Assembly: GCA_009733775.1 (NCBI GenBank)
Contig: WOGZ01000329.1
Coordinates: forward strand, 1 to 35,728
DNA length: 35,728 nucleotides
Direction of reading: 5' to 3'
DNA from: Alectoria sarmentosa
Taxonomy: Eukaryota; Ascomycota; Lecanoromycetes; Lecanorales; Parmeliaceae
The translations under genes and the position numbers were made by a program. The notes under the pieces were generated by a model. It saw only the letters and a program-made list of their open reading frames with translations, searched no databases and was not told where the DNA came from. This document shows, one piece after another, positions 1-11,815 of the stretch (position 1 is its first letter; the number at the start of each line of letters is the position of its first letter).

Positions 1-660
1 TTATTAATTAATTATTAATTATAAATAAAATATTATTTCTTTAAAAATCGATGAAAATTAAAGATTTTTTATTAATTAAAATATTCTAAATACTTTATTA
101 ATAATAAATTAATTAATAAATTATTAATTTTTTTTTTAAATAATTTGATAAAAGTTATTAATTAGTTAATTATTGAATTAAATAAATAATTAACAAAGAA
201 TTTAATATTATTTCTTAAAAGATCGATAAAAATTTTTTTTATTAATTATCTAATTTAAAATACTATATTATTAATAAATTATTAATAAATTGTTAATTAA
301 TTATTTTAAATAATTTGATAAAATCGAAAACTTTTCAATTGTTATTTAATTAATTATTAATTATTTAATTAGCAATAAATCATTAATAAATAAATTTTAT
401 ATCTTTTAATGTTTTAATAAATATTATTTGCCATTAATTAATTATTAATTAATTATTAAATAATTATTAATTAATTATTAAGTAATTATTTAATAATTAA
501 TAATTAATTAATAAGTTTAAAATTAAAAATAATCAAATTTTAAAATTATAATTTTGAATTTCAATTGAATAAATTTAAGCGAATATACGTAACACACTAA
601 TTTAGTGATTTCATTAACGTAATATGGATTAGTTTTAGTCTAAAATTGGAAAATTAAAAT
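1..660. repeat. AT-rich block, probable RIP-mutated isochore end
   Basis: This stretch is almost entirely A and T, with endlessly varied TTAATTAATTATTAA-like words and no open frame of note. It changes to balanced composition within a few tens of bases near position 655. In ascomycetes such blocks are usually repeats destroyed by repeat-induced point mutation (RIP). That origin is inferred, because no transposon coding remnant is recognisable. A centromeric or subtelomeric flank is also possible. Confidence 0.7.
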
Positions 661-3656
661 TAAGCCAGCCAGCTCCAGCCACAACAGGCCAGCCTGGTGA
701 ACTCCCCCCCCCTGAAAAAGTGTATTCGTTGGTGAGGCTACAACCACGCCTACCCTATCTTTACCGAGATCTGCCACATGTTCTCCGGAAATAGCATAAC
801 TTCACCCAAACTCCTTCGATGCATCTCGCGATATCGTGCATGCGAGTCAGGCCAGCCGCGCTCAGTTGTCAGAAATTAATAGAGCAAGATGGGCGCGTAC
901 TTGCGTTCCACCACAGCATACTAGCATTGTAGAGTTGATCTACACTACAATAAAGATGACTTCGGTTATACTTCCTTTGCGTCTTGTTGCCCTTGAAAAT
1001 GAGGTTCTGAGCTAGGATTCTACCGCCTTGTCGGCATCGGCGGCATCAAGTTTTGTTACAGTGTCCGGTTTCTCACATACAACAATGTTGTATTTATGGG
1101 AAAGGTATGCATGCTCCTGGCCTACGAACAAGACTTTAGAGAAGACTGAAAGCGGCGTCACTTGCAGGAGCTGAATCAGTTTGACCTTGAATGATCAAGA
1201 GCCAATGCGGGAGACTTGATTCGTAAGATTGTCTGGTGATGAGAATTGTAAATGTCGCCAGAATTTCGAATCTTCCCACCAAACCATTCCGTTGGTCGAG
1301 TGGACTACCCGTAGCCGCGCATACAAAACAAATATATTGTAGAGTCGGAATCTAGTCCGTGGGTTTTCCCTGCTCGATAAGATCCTTCCTAGCGTCAGTC
1401 ATACTTCACTCCAGGTTATATCATTGCCTTGCTATATTCGGTCAACAGCCGCCAGCATGGAACCTGACTATCAGCGACACTGAGCCCATCTTCCTCTACT
1501 ATGGGGCTCCTGTCTCATGCATCAATTGTCCGATGGTTGGGGACATCAAGCCAGTAGGCTGATTCCGCCCAAACCTCGATATAGGAGTGGTGTTGACAAT
1601 CAGCAGAATGGTTGTGAATTGCCAGTCAAATCGCCTACTGTCGGGAGGAGAGTAAACGTGTCCTCGAGCAGGTACCAAACAAATCGATTGCTAGATGTCT
1701 TGCCGGCTGAGTCCTGGTTCATGGCATCGGGGCAATGAAATGGAGTCTTGCGGATTTTGTAATAGGATTGATTGGATAGTGGCTGGGACGAATATGGCGT
1801 CTTTGATTACACAAGAGAAAAGCTAGAATTCAATATCGTTAATAAGCTCTTCAGAATTCCTACTCTGTTTGTGAGTCGGTTCTAGCACTTGGATGTAGTC
1901 GAGGATACAGACTGGTCTGACCACGACTTGAGAGGTCCAACAGCAAATGAAGATGAGCGGCAAAAGTGGACACAGGACGGGTCTCATCAAGGTGCTTGCT
2001 CCATCTGAAGTCACGGATGAGCATGTCGAGGACGACAAGCGAGCGTGGTATGCAAATCAAAAGTTGTTAGAAAAGGGAAGCAGAAGACGCTCGATTTTTA
2101 TGCACCGCCATGCAGACAGCAGCCTGCAGGATGAGTTGATGGTAGATGATCTTCACGACATGAAGCGGGAGCCAACGACAGTGTCTCTTGATTCGCCGTG
2201 AGCTCGGTGATGGTGATGTTCCGTATGCGAGGCCCACATGGCCAGCCATCTCCTGGGTGATCTGGTCAAAAGGTGGCAAAGGACAATGAGCCAATGAAAG
2301 TGGGGGGAATTGGCATTTTGTCTTCAAACCTCAAGCCGTCGCCGGATGGCGCCGCGGGTTGCCCGCATTCACACAAGTTAAAGTCCTTCTTCATCGAATC
2401 AAGCTTTGACGCTTGGGGAAGTCAGTGTCGGAATAACATCTGGGAATGTTTCCGACGCTGCGGATCAGCTGAATTTTGCGTGGAGCAGTCTGGCCTCCTG
2501 CACCCAGGCTGCTCCTGCACACGTTGTTGCCGCCAACTGCGCCATGACAGACGACGCATTACCGACCTGTATTTCCTCGAAAGATGTTGATGGTGTCTTT
2601 TGGCTGTTCTAAGGTGATGGACATAGCTTGCGCGGGCAAAAGTTGAAGGGCATGGGTCAAGGTTGGGAATTGAAAGCCTACCTTATGCATCCCATGCATC
2701 ATGGTGCGACGCTTTCCTTGTCGCCCCAACTTTCTCATATGCCTGTTGGAACAACGGTCCTTATGCACACATACGTACTACCACTACTATCTAAGGTTTG
2801 GTGACGTTGTGCAAGTGCCAAGGCCTTGCTATCGGATTTCTAAATTTCACAATTCCAAATTGCTTCGGACAAATGTTGACCAATGATGGCAGACTGCTGA
2901 CCAGAGCATTTCCTATTCCTGACTGATTAACCAGAAAAGAAGCTTCTCCTGCAGCCATTCTCTGCAGCCGTTGCTGACAAAGGTGCAGCAGCCAAAAGTG
3001 TCAAAAGAGACAGGGACTCCGGGGATCGTCAATACGTATTACATACGTTGTAAATTGTAAAGCTGATACCTGGTCAAGAATTGTTGGGCCTTATTTCTGA
3101 ACGTTGAATGCTTTGTTAGTGGGGGTATTTGTATGGGGTATCCAAAGAAGTCTAATTTGTACTCGGTAAGGTACCTTGGAGTAACTGTAGAATCCCCCGT
3201 ACTCTACCGCGCTAAAGTAGCCAAGGCTAAGGTAAGGTAAGGCTAAGACCAAGTGATCCCGTTTTCTGGCTCCCCTATCCCAATCCCAAAACACTCCGCT
3301 CACTCCCAAAGTTTGAAACGAACAACCATCTTTACGAACTGCTGCATATCTCGCTTCATTTTCATCCACTTCACTTGACAACTTGACAATTTTACCATAT
3401 TATTGCTTCCATAAAAAAGAATTAGTAGACTCAAATTCATACCTTTCACCACTTCGCCACACCTGGACCCTTTTTTTTGGATGACTCGGGATCAGCCGCA
3501 TTTGCAGCAAACCAATCATCCCCTTCCCCATAACCTACCCACTCGGACAGAGGATACAAAACATGCGACATTGTGCTGCTTCAAAAATAACCCGGTTGCG
3601 ATATTGCTGATCAAGTTGCTGTCGCCCTTCCCGCCCAAACGGGCGTCACAGGAGGA
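661..3656. other. Gene-poor region and kinesin upstream sequence
   Basis: About 3 kb of balanced composition without a gene I can support. Several short open frames overlap on both strands but none has a recognisable domain or a consistent splice pattern. One frame ending at 2612 reads somewhat like a secreted-protein remnant and is discussed separately. Positions 3160-3250 carry repeated AAGGTAAGG/GGCTAAGG words. The last ~300 bases before 3657 are pyrimidine-rich and probably contain the promoter and 5' leader of the kinesin gene. Confidence 0.5.
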
Positions 3657-6600
3657 ATGGCCAGCTCACCGCCATCTTCGCCGCCTCCTGCACGCCCCAT
3701 GAGCGCAATCTTACAGCCAGGCAGGAGCCAGAGTAGGATGAGTTACAGCAGCAAGCAGGGAGGGGGCAGTAGAAATTCAGACGAGGATGGCAGACCAGCC
3801 ATCGCGGTCAAAGTTGGTATGCAGCGATGGATTACCGTGGGACTGGCAGGCTAAGCAGTGCTGATACTTTGTTCTTGTAGCTGTGCGAATCCGTCCACCG
3901 CTGCGATCGAACGATCCCGGCTTCGAAATCATCCCTCAGCGTTTCCAGAGATCGATGGTCCATGACACCTCACCAACAAGCCTAGCCATCGAAACACCAC
4001 ATGGGCAGAAACTTTTCCTGTTCGATAGGGTGTTTGGGGAGGGTATTCATCAAGAGGGCATCTGGCAGTACGTGAACGAAAGCGTCGATGCTTTCGTGCA
4101 GGGTTACAATGTGTCGGTCCTTGCCTACGGGCAATCCGGGTCGGGAAAATCATACACCATGGGGACATCAGGCCCTGCTGAGCAGAGTGATCCTCGACTT
4201 ATGGGTGGGTGATTTCAATGTGGCGGATGAATTCTCGCGAGATGCGGATCAGGCCATTGTGCCTCCAGGGTGCTCCGCTAATACTCGTCATGCTAGGTGT
4301 TATTCCCCGCGCGGCCAGCGCGCTGTTTGAAAAGCTTGCCGGGCCACCAACATTACGAAGAAGTGGATCTTCTAGTCTTCGTACACCTACGCGTTTTTCA
4401 ATGCACTCGACCACGGGCCTAGCAGCCTTGGCAAAAGCTCAGGCACAGGCAAACGAAGACAAGAACTGGCAGATGAAGGCTACATATGTTGAGGTTGGTT
4501 TCCAGAGCTCATGCCGAATTGGGCACTATTGAAAGGCTTCTCAGATTTACAACGAGCAACTGCGAGACCTGCTAGTACCAGAATCGGTACCTCTGGCAGA
4601 ACGGACGACTGTGGCTATCCGGGAGGACGTAAAAGGTCGCATTCTCCTGACAGGGCTACATCAGGTCAATATAAATTCCATCGAAGATCTTCTGGCAGCT
4701 CTGAATTCAGGATCTTCGATTCGGCAGACGGACTCGACCGCAATCAACGCCAAATCATCTCGTTCCCACGCAGTGTTTAGCATCAACCTTGTACAGCGGA
4801 AGAATAAGGCGCACACCCCCCAAAAAGACAAGAGGCTTTCCATGCCTATAGAAGCCATGAAGGGAACGGAAGATTGGGTAACGATTGACAGCAAGCTAAA
4901 CTTCGTAGATCTGGCCGGGAGTGAAAGGTTGAAGAACTCTGGTGCTTCAGGCGACCGTGCAAGAGAAGGGATTTCCATCAACGCAGGTCTCGCAAGTTTG
5001 GGAAAAGTTATTTCCCAGCTTTCAACCCGACACTCTGGCACCCATATATCATACCGTGACTCCAAGCTGACCCGACTGCTGCAAGATTCTCTGGGCGGTA
5101 ACGCGATTACATACATGATCGCCTGCGTGACACCAGCGGAGTTCCACTTGAGTGAAACTCTAAACACCGTGCACTACGCACAACGGGCCAGGAACATCCA
5201 GAGCAAACCCCAGATTCAGCAAATCTCGGACGAGAGTGAAAAACAAGCTGTTATTGACCGTCTCCGAGCAGAGGTCTCTTTCCTTCGTGATCAAATCAGT
5301 CATTCTGACCGTCGAGCAAATGTGCCTCAGGAGCGGGCTGAGCGCCAGAATGAGAGAGAAATAGAGTTGGAGAACCATCTCCTCGATGTCCAGGAAAACT
5401 ACACTGCGCTCAGCCATCGGCATGCGAAGCTCATCTCGGAGATCACTAAAGCAAGGGACAATGAATCTGTAGAGACGCCGACGCTTACAGAAGCAATTGG
5501 AGACTCCGCAGTGGATAGACTGAAACGATCAAGCTCGTTTGCCGAAGCAGTGGAGCAAGTTGTAATTGAATATGAGAAGACTATCCAAAGCCTGGAGACG
5601 TCGCTTTCGAATACCAGATCTTCCCTGGCCACATCCGAAAGTATCTTGCTCGAGAAAGAAAACAAGTGCGCCTACGCCGAGAGTGTGAACCAGCAACTTC
5701 AGAGTCGACTGCAAAAACTGATGGAGCGGGATGCGAACAATGAACAATACCTGCACAACCTTGAGGCGAAGCTCGACGGTCAAAGCTCCGGTGACGAAAA
5801 GTCTGCAGCACTTGTGTTGGAATTGCGTAAAGAAATTGCTCGGATCCGTGAAAACGAGTCTCAATGTGAGGATTACATTTCTACCTTGGAGGAACGGCTC
5901 GCGGAGGCGGACCAAGACATGGAGCTCAAGCAGCGTGAGCTCGATCGACTCGAACATGTCATTGAGCGCCAGAGGAGCCTTGGGAAGCTTGATAATTTGC
6001 TATACGAATTTGACCATCTCCAGACTAATGGCAACTCGAAAGAGACCCAGGCTCCAAGCAAACCTCTGACCAATGGTGTGGCAAGATTAGCCGCAATTTC
6101 AACTCTTCAGGAAGCGGCAAACACTGCAATCCCAGAATCAGACGATGAGGAAGAGACTGACCTTCCACTAATGAAGCAAAGCCCGCAGCGAAGAAATATG
6201 TTTCAGGAAACCCAGACCGTTAGAACGGCAAGAGCCAGTCCCGCTTCTCGGTTGGATCCAGAAGCCCAAGGTCTTGCGCAAGCCAGGTCCAGCGTCGTAG
6301 CCGACAAGCTCGAAGATGTCACCCAAGAGCTCTTCGATCTCCGGATTCGGCACGAGTCAACCGTGAACGATTTTGAGATGATGTCTGCAAAGTATGACGA
6401 AGCATTACGATCACTCGCAGAAATGCATGCCGTCGATGAAGCTCATCACCCGGCCACCGCAGAATCTATCGCGTCACCAACATCCAGTCGACCAACGTCT
6501 TTTTTAGGAGACGCGAGGGTGAACGGGCTAAAGGATGGGGGACAACTGCCATCCTCGCGATCTCTATCATCGGAATTGTCCTTGGCTGGGGATTCAAGCA

Positions 6601-9025
6601 CTTCGTTGGAGCCGTCGGCCGACGGCAGTCCTCTGAGGAAGATTACTCCTGGGGGTTGGAGTCGAATCTCACCTCGTGAAGATTCTTTGATGCAAGAGGT
6701 GGAAGAATTGAAGAGAGCCCACGTTGAGAAAGACGAAGGCTTGAAAACCTTACACGGTAGATACTCCGAGTTGCAAGAGCTACATGTTGGAACGCTGGAC
6801 ATGATTGAGGAACTCAAGGCAGATGTTCAAAAAGCAAAGATGAACAATCCACAATCCCCGACGTCGTCTGTGATTAGAAGAAAATCCAGCCAAAACGTCA
6901 TGACGATAGACCGTGCTCATCGTTCATTCGCATCGCTTAGAAACATCGCCGCTGACAACCTTGACGACAAGCCTGATACAATGCAGAGCTTTGAGATCAA
7001 TCTTAATACAGCAATGCATGAGCTTCATCAACGGTCGGAACGAGTTCAGCTTCTCGAAGCCGAGCTAGCAACTTTGAAGAGGGAAATGGACGCAAAAGCG
7101 ACAATGATATCTGGCCTCACACGAGAGCGCACTAGCATGAAAACATCCTCACCCATTGACATGTCCGTTGTGTCTAATTTGCACGAACAGCTGTTGCAAA
7201 ACGAGACTCAGATGAGGATGCTGCAGGAAAGACATTTGCATCGGGAGCATGAGTTGGTCGGCGAAATCGAGTCACTAATGAGATCCTTGGAGCACGCCGA
7301 ATCAGCCGAATCAGCCAAATCAGCTATGCCAGGATTCTTTCCCGAGACTCCGGCTACGTCTATCGAGTCGAATGACAAGCAGCTTGGCCACCATACACAG
7401 CCACCTCAAGATGTTGTCAGACTGCAGAACGAGGTCTCCCAGTGGCAGCAAAAGCACAACTCAGCCGTTGACTCTATGCAAGCTTCTGAGAAGAGACTCT
7501 TATCTACTATCACTGACCTTGAAAGTGCCTTGGCCAGTGTCGAGATGATGCGTAAACAAGCTGAGGAGAAGGCTCGAGAGTCCGAATCCATCTCGGCTAA
7601 TGCAGTAGATCTCGAAAACGAGAAAACTGACCACGTCCAGATTATCAACACTTTGATTAAAGAGATTGACGAGCAAAGGACAACCATTGACTCACACGTT
7701 GATAGAATTGCCAGATTTGAGGAATTACAAGCAACAGCTCGTGAACAGATTGATGAAGCTGCACGCTTCAGGAGTGACAGCGAAAGGGAACTTGACGCGC
7801 ATCGTCAACATATTTTAATGCTCGAGCAAAAGGTCCAAGAGCACCAGTCCGCCGTTGAATTTCACAAGCATGGTCTGAAGTCTTTGCACGACTCACATTC
7901 ACGCGCATTGGATGGTTTGCGCTCAACAATTGGGGAGCACGCTGCAGAAAAAGCAGACTTGGACCGTAATTCCCAAGAGATGCAAGGCGTATATACGGCC
8001 CAAATTAGCCGGCTTGAGACAGAAGTTATCGATCTGCAGAGTCAACTAGAAAAGGCCAACAGCAACCTGGCAGATGAGCTTGGGCTGTCCAAAACAAAGT
8101 GTGACGAGATGGGAAGACAGCGCAACCAGCTTCAGAAAGAGGTCCAGACTCTTAGATCAGAAATCGCAGCTGCTGCGAAGTCGACCGAAGTCAACCTCGC
8201 TGAGCTGGAAACGGTCAAATCACGGAGCGAGAGATTAGCAATTATCAACGATGAATTAGAAGAGCAGCTCAAAAACGCCTTCGACCAACAGCAAGCCAGT
8301 ACCAGTAGGCTGTCTATGCTGATCAACAACCAATCTCATATCAATGAAGCCAACTCTCAAATCAACGTTCTCGAGAAACAACTGGATGCCTCCCAGATCC
8401 AAGTTGAGCAACTACAGGTATGTCAATTTACTAAACCACCCTCCTCTGCACCTTACTGACAATCGCAAAGGCACAACTGCGCGAACTCCACCGACAAACA
8501 CCCGAACGCTCCCTCTCAAACTCCAACCTCCGCAAGAGCGCATCTGTCACCACCCTTCCATCACCCCCACCGGCCATCCCTCTTCCCCCACTCCCCAGTT
8601 CCGTCACGTCACCCACATCCGCCACATTCCCCCATCATCCTCCCAGCGTCCAAACCCACGAGCTAATTTCACAACACAACGCGCACCTCGAAGAAAAAGA
8701 CGCCCACATCAAGCAAATGGAAAAGCATCTCTTTGCCGAAAAACAGCTCACAGCCACCCTCGAGGAAGCCCTCGTCGATCTCGAGTCTCAGACCCATAAG
8801 ACCAAGAGCGATGTGGAGGTATGGAAGAAAAAATTCTGGGCGTTGGAGGATGAGAACACAGATCTGAAGAAGGAGAGGAGTGGGGCGCGGTATAGTGTCC
8901 AGGCGGTCGAGGAGGAGAGGGATAAGAGGAAGGAGGCGGAGAGGGCGAGAGAGAAGCTGGAGGAGAGGATGAGGGTCCATGAGGGGAAGAGGAAGAAGAA
9001 GGGGGGTGGGTTCAACTGCTTTTAG
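3657..9025 (+). CDS. Kinesin-4-like motor protein
   Basis: Microtubule motor that couples ATP hydrolysis to movement or to control of microtubule ends. My model joins 3657-3816, 3881-4204, 4297-4493, 4545-8417 and 8471-9025. All phases agree and give 1702 residues. The N-terminal ~50 residues are Ser/Pro-rich. The motor domain follows, with AVRIRPPLR at about 54-62, P-loop GQSGSGKS at 137-144, switch I NAKSSRSH at 295-302 and switch II DLAGSE at 349-354. The motor lies at the N-terminus, and the P-loop and switch I regions resemble KIF4/KIF21, so I favour the kinesin-4 family. From about residue 430 to the end the protein is almost all charged heptad coiled coil, broken by Ser/Pro-rich linkers, including one in the last exon. 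It ends in a Lys-rich stretch and GGGFNCF. Family placement is from memory of conserved motifs; kinesin itself is certain. Confidence 0.95.
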
Positions 9026-9191
9026 ATCTTTCCTCCTGATCCAGCAGGAAGAGTGATCTCTGGCGCCTTCTGGGTTCCGGCATCCATTGCGTCAATCTCG
9101 CTATGCCATCATATTTCCGATTTTCCGGCTTTTTCTTCTACTGTCCATACTTAATTTGCTCTCAGAGATACCCCCTTTACATTGTATCTAT

Positions 9192-9250
9192 ACTCTCCCC
9201 CTCTCCCTCTCCCTCTCCCCCACTCTCTCTCTCTCTCTCTTTCCATCTCC
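9192..9250. repeat. CT-rich microsatellite
   Basis: A run of CTCTCC and CT dinucleotides about 170 bases after the kinesin stop codon, probably in its 3' untranslated or flanking sequence. Confidence 0.9.
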
Positions 9251-9379
9251 ACATGTCTCTCTCGATGAAGGACGACATATCGAAGCTGGTCTGGTCTGTC
9301 ATTCTCTCACGCCGGCGTTGCAAGACGTGAGAGGCGAGCTTCGCGGCCGTGCGCGCATTGCTGGGCGCAAGACATCTGC

Positions 9380-9419
9380 TTTGGTTTGGTTTGGTTTGGT
9401 TTGGTTTGGTTGGTTGGTT
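9380..9419. repeat. (TTTGG)n pentanucleotide microsatellite
   Basis: Six tandem copies of TTTGG run into two shortened TTGG units. The copies are perfect, so the array may vary in length between strains. Confidence 0.95.
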
Positions 9420-9460
9420 CGTCCTTCAACTCTCAGTGGACCTAGTGAGTTGAAGCAGAC

Positions 9461-9503
9461 GGATGGATGTGGATGGATGGATGTGGGTGGATGGATGGAT
9501 GGG
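9461..9503. repeat. (GGAT)n microsatellite
   Basis: Interrupted GGATGGATG units, with GGATGTGG interruptions, directly before a CCTAGGTA-rich stretch. Confidence 0.9.
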
Positions 9504-9524
9504 TATGTACCTAGGTAGCTTCTT

Positions 9525-9574
9525 AGGTAGCATCATGCATGCTTGCAAATCAACTCGGTCATGCATGCCTACCT
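9525..9574. repeat. Inverted repeat with ATGCATGC arms
   Basis: AGGTAG followed by ATGCATGC on the left is mirrored by ATGCATGCCTACCT on the right, around a loop of about 18 bases. The arms are imperfect because CATC interrupts the left one. The element lies in a stretch rich in CCTA/TAGG words (9508-9600, again at 9680-9700 and 9895-9945). No function can be assigned. Confidence 0.6.
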
Positions 9575-10450
9575 AAATGAATAAATAGGTAGGTAAGGTA
9601 GATACCCATCTGGATTTATGTCTGTATGCAAGGTACGGCGAGAAAAGTTGAAAAGCCGGTGATTTGATTGGTCGGATAACTAACCTACCTTACCTGCAGT
9701 AGTAATTGAAACCCAAAAATAAATGAGTGCATTTCATTCATTTCATTGCAATTGCAGCAGCAGCAGAAAACTCTAAAATTGGGAACGATGCTGATGCATG
9801 GAACACGGGGGACGGGGGGGGGGGTGACATGCGGGTTACATAGCATCCATCGTTCCTTCTACGGCGGGTACTTTTTTTGGCTCCCTTGATAGCTATCCTA
9901 CCTAGGTACCTTATCTTGCAATGAATGATATTAGGTAGGTACTTTTGACGACGATTACGCGGATGGTGGAAGGGGGAGGAAGAGGGGGGGGGGAGGTTTC
10001 GATCAAGTGCTGGGTGGGGAATGGTTATGATGTGTTTCATAGATGAAGGGGAAGAAAGTCGGCTTGTGGTTTCTTTCAAGTATCGGCAAAGGTTTTAGGG
10101 GAATAGAGTATTCGCACTAGCTCCCTCAATAGGACATGAGAAGTGGATGATGGAATTGAACAATCAGTCAATCGGTGCACCGATCAATGGACGTGAAAGA
10201 TGAGCGAAAAACTGCCACCTCGTGACTTCTTTCCCACCTCAGCAAAGGTCTTGGCGTAATATGTACACTCGTCCCCACAAGGGCGGACGTTAAAAGTAAA
10301 AGCAGTATTGAAGCGAATCAGGCTCTGCCCTCCATAATCTCACGAATCTCCTCCTGCGAGCACGAATCATAGCCAGATGAAAAAAGAAAAAAAAACCTCC
10401 TCCCTCTCAGTTTTTACAATTACAGGCCGAGAGACGACAAATCACCCCCC
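9575..10450. other. Intergenic region between convergent kinesin and GH71 genes
   Basis: Low-complexity sequence without a gene: more TAGGTAGG/ACCTACC words, several G runs (9815-9825 and 9985-9995) and short open frames with no recognisable product. The part next to 10450 would be the 3' untranslated region of the minus-strand GH71 gene. Confidence 0.6.
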
Positions 10451-11815
10451 CTACATGGCAACCACGTTCCCCTGGTACCTATTTCCACCGCTGGTGATAT
10501 CGATGCCCGTCTTGTTAAGTATCTGCCCGTTGATGGGCCGACTAGCAGTCAAAACTTGCGCGCCCATCCTGGCTGGAGAATTGAACAGAATCGCACCCTT
10601 GCTGAGGTACGAGGGCGCGTCCATGGACGTGCTATACCCGCCGGAGTTGAGATAGATGGTCGCTGGCTCCGAGAGGAAAGGCACGACGTAGACGTTGTCC
10701 GCAACACTCGAAGCGTTCTCGGGCAATGGCCACGCATTGTCTGGGTAGGTGTCGTCGGTGGGAATGTTGTTGACGGGCTGGGGGCGGTAGAAGAAGAAGA
10801 CGTCTTCTTCGTCTGCAGAGACGGTGACTTTGGTCTCGCCAGCTTTGTATGTGTTGATGAAGATGGTGGACATCTTGAGGAAAGCGCTGTGGTCGAGGTT
10901 GCCGTAGTAGTCCGCTTTAGTCGGTTGCAAGAGTTCGGACTCGGGCGTGCTGTCGGCGGGGCCGATGTAGTGGGATTCGCCAAAGTCGTTCCAGGATATG
11001 ACTTCAATGTAGTCGGGCTTCAGCTTCAAAAGGTCCACCCAGCGGTCGATGTAGATGTTGGAGTCTTGTGCGTTCAGCCAGTTGGTGTCGCTGGAAAGGC
11101 GCTTGAAGAACCAAGGGGCTACGCCTGCCATCCAGGGCTTGCCGTTGGAGTTGCGCGTGTCGGCGAAGGACTGGTCTACGGCAGCTTCTTCGGAGGCGGA
11201 GAGGGCAGGATGGACCCAGGTGAAGGGGCCTGCGCCACGGTCGGTGAGCGCGGCGATTTCTGAGCCAGATTCGCCGAGAGAACCGGCGAGGAGGGTGACG
11301 CTGACTTTTATGTTGTCAACGACGTCGGTTTGCCAGTTCCAGGCTGGCGGGTTGACTTCAAAGGAGCTGAGGAAGATGTTGCCGGCTGCGTCTTTGGCCT
11401 GCGCTGGGCTGTCGGCGTAAAAATTTGTGATGTTGACGACTTGAGCCACGTCGAACATGGTGGTGGTGTCGATGGTCAAGAAGAGCTTGAACCCTAGGTT
11501 TGAGGCGGTCTGGTAGAGAATGTCGAGGTTGGTGGCGAAAATGGCGGCATTGTCAGTGTAGTCGATGGCGAAGGCGTCGAAGCCGGCGGCCATGGCCATC
11601 TTGATATCGGTGGTGTAGTCTGGAGTTGAACTGCCGTCCAGACCTGGGGGTGCGAATTGGATCATGTAGTGGGCGAAGACCATGGGGGTGGTCGCACGCT
11701 TGGACTGGTGGGCGTGGGCGTGAGGGTGAGGATGAGTGTGTGTAAGACATGATATTGAGGTTGCAAGGGAGGTGAGGAGGATGGCATAGACGGCTGTTAA
11801 TGTTGCTGTGTACAT
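10451..11815 (-). CDS. Secreted GH71 alpha-1,3-glucanase (mutanase)
   Basis: Glycoside hydrolase family 71 enzymes cleave alpha-1,3-glucan, a fungal cell-wall polymer. The 454-residue intronless protein starts with a hydrophobic signal peptide of about 23 residues. Then come six His at alternating positions 26-36 and a Lys-Arg Kex2-type site at 39-40. The catalytic core begins almost at once with MVFAHYMIQF and GFDAFAIDYTDN, and later has KPWMAGVAPWFFKRL and the family hallmark ISWNDFGESHYIGP. I chose the Met at 11815 because a signal peptide follows directly; the open frame extends 97 codons further upstream but reads as low-complexity non-coding sequence. There is no obvious C-terminal carbohydrate-binding module. 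Likely roles are wall remodelling, autolysis or attack on other fungi; the sequence does not say which. Confidence 0.92.
   Translation of the reverse strand: MYTATLTAVYAILLTSLATSISCLTHTHPHPHAHAHQSKRATTPMVFAHYMIQFAPPGLDGSSTPDYTTDIKMAMAAGFDAFAIDYTDNAAIFATNLDILYQTASNLGFKLFLTIDTTTMFDVAQVVNITNFYADSPAQAKDAAGNIFLSSFEVNPPAWNWQTDVVDNIKVSVTLLAGSLGESGSEIAALTDRGAGPFTWVHPALSASEEAAVDQSFADTRNSNGKPWMAGVAPWFFKRLSSDTNWLNAQDSNIYIDRWVDLLKLKPDYIEVISWNDFGESHYIGPADSTPESELLQPTKADYYGNLDHSAFLKMSTIFINTYKAGETKVTVSADEEDVFFFYRPQPVNNIPTDDTYPDNAWPLPENASSVADNVYVVPFLSEPATIYLNSGGYSTSMDAPSYLSKGAILFNSPARMGAQVLTASRPINGQILNKTGIDITSGGNRYQGNVVAM

Noticed and set aside
4611..4611. Kinesin start within exon four, as an unspliced frame would suggest
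   Set aside because: It would discard the P-loop and the N-terminal half of the motor domain. Three upstream exons join in phase to supply them.
10556..11263. 235-codon plus-strand frame antisense to the GH71 gene
   Set aside because: Shadow of the GH71 coding frame. No recognisable domain.
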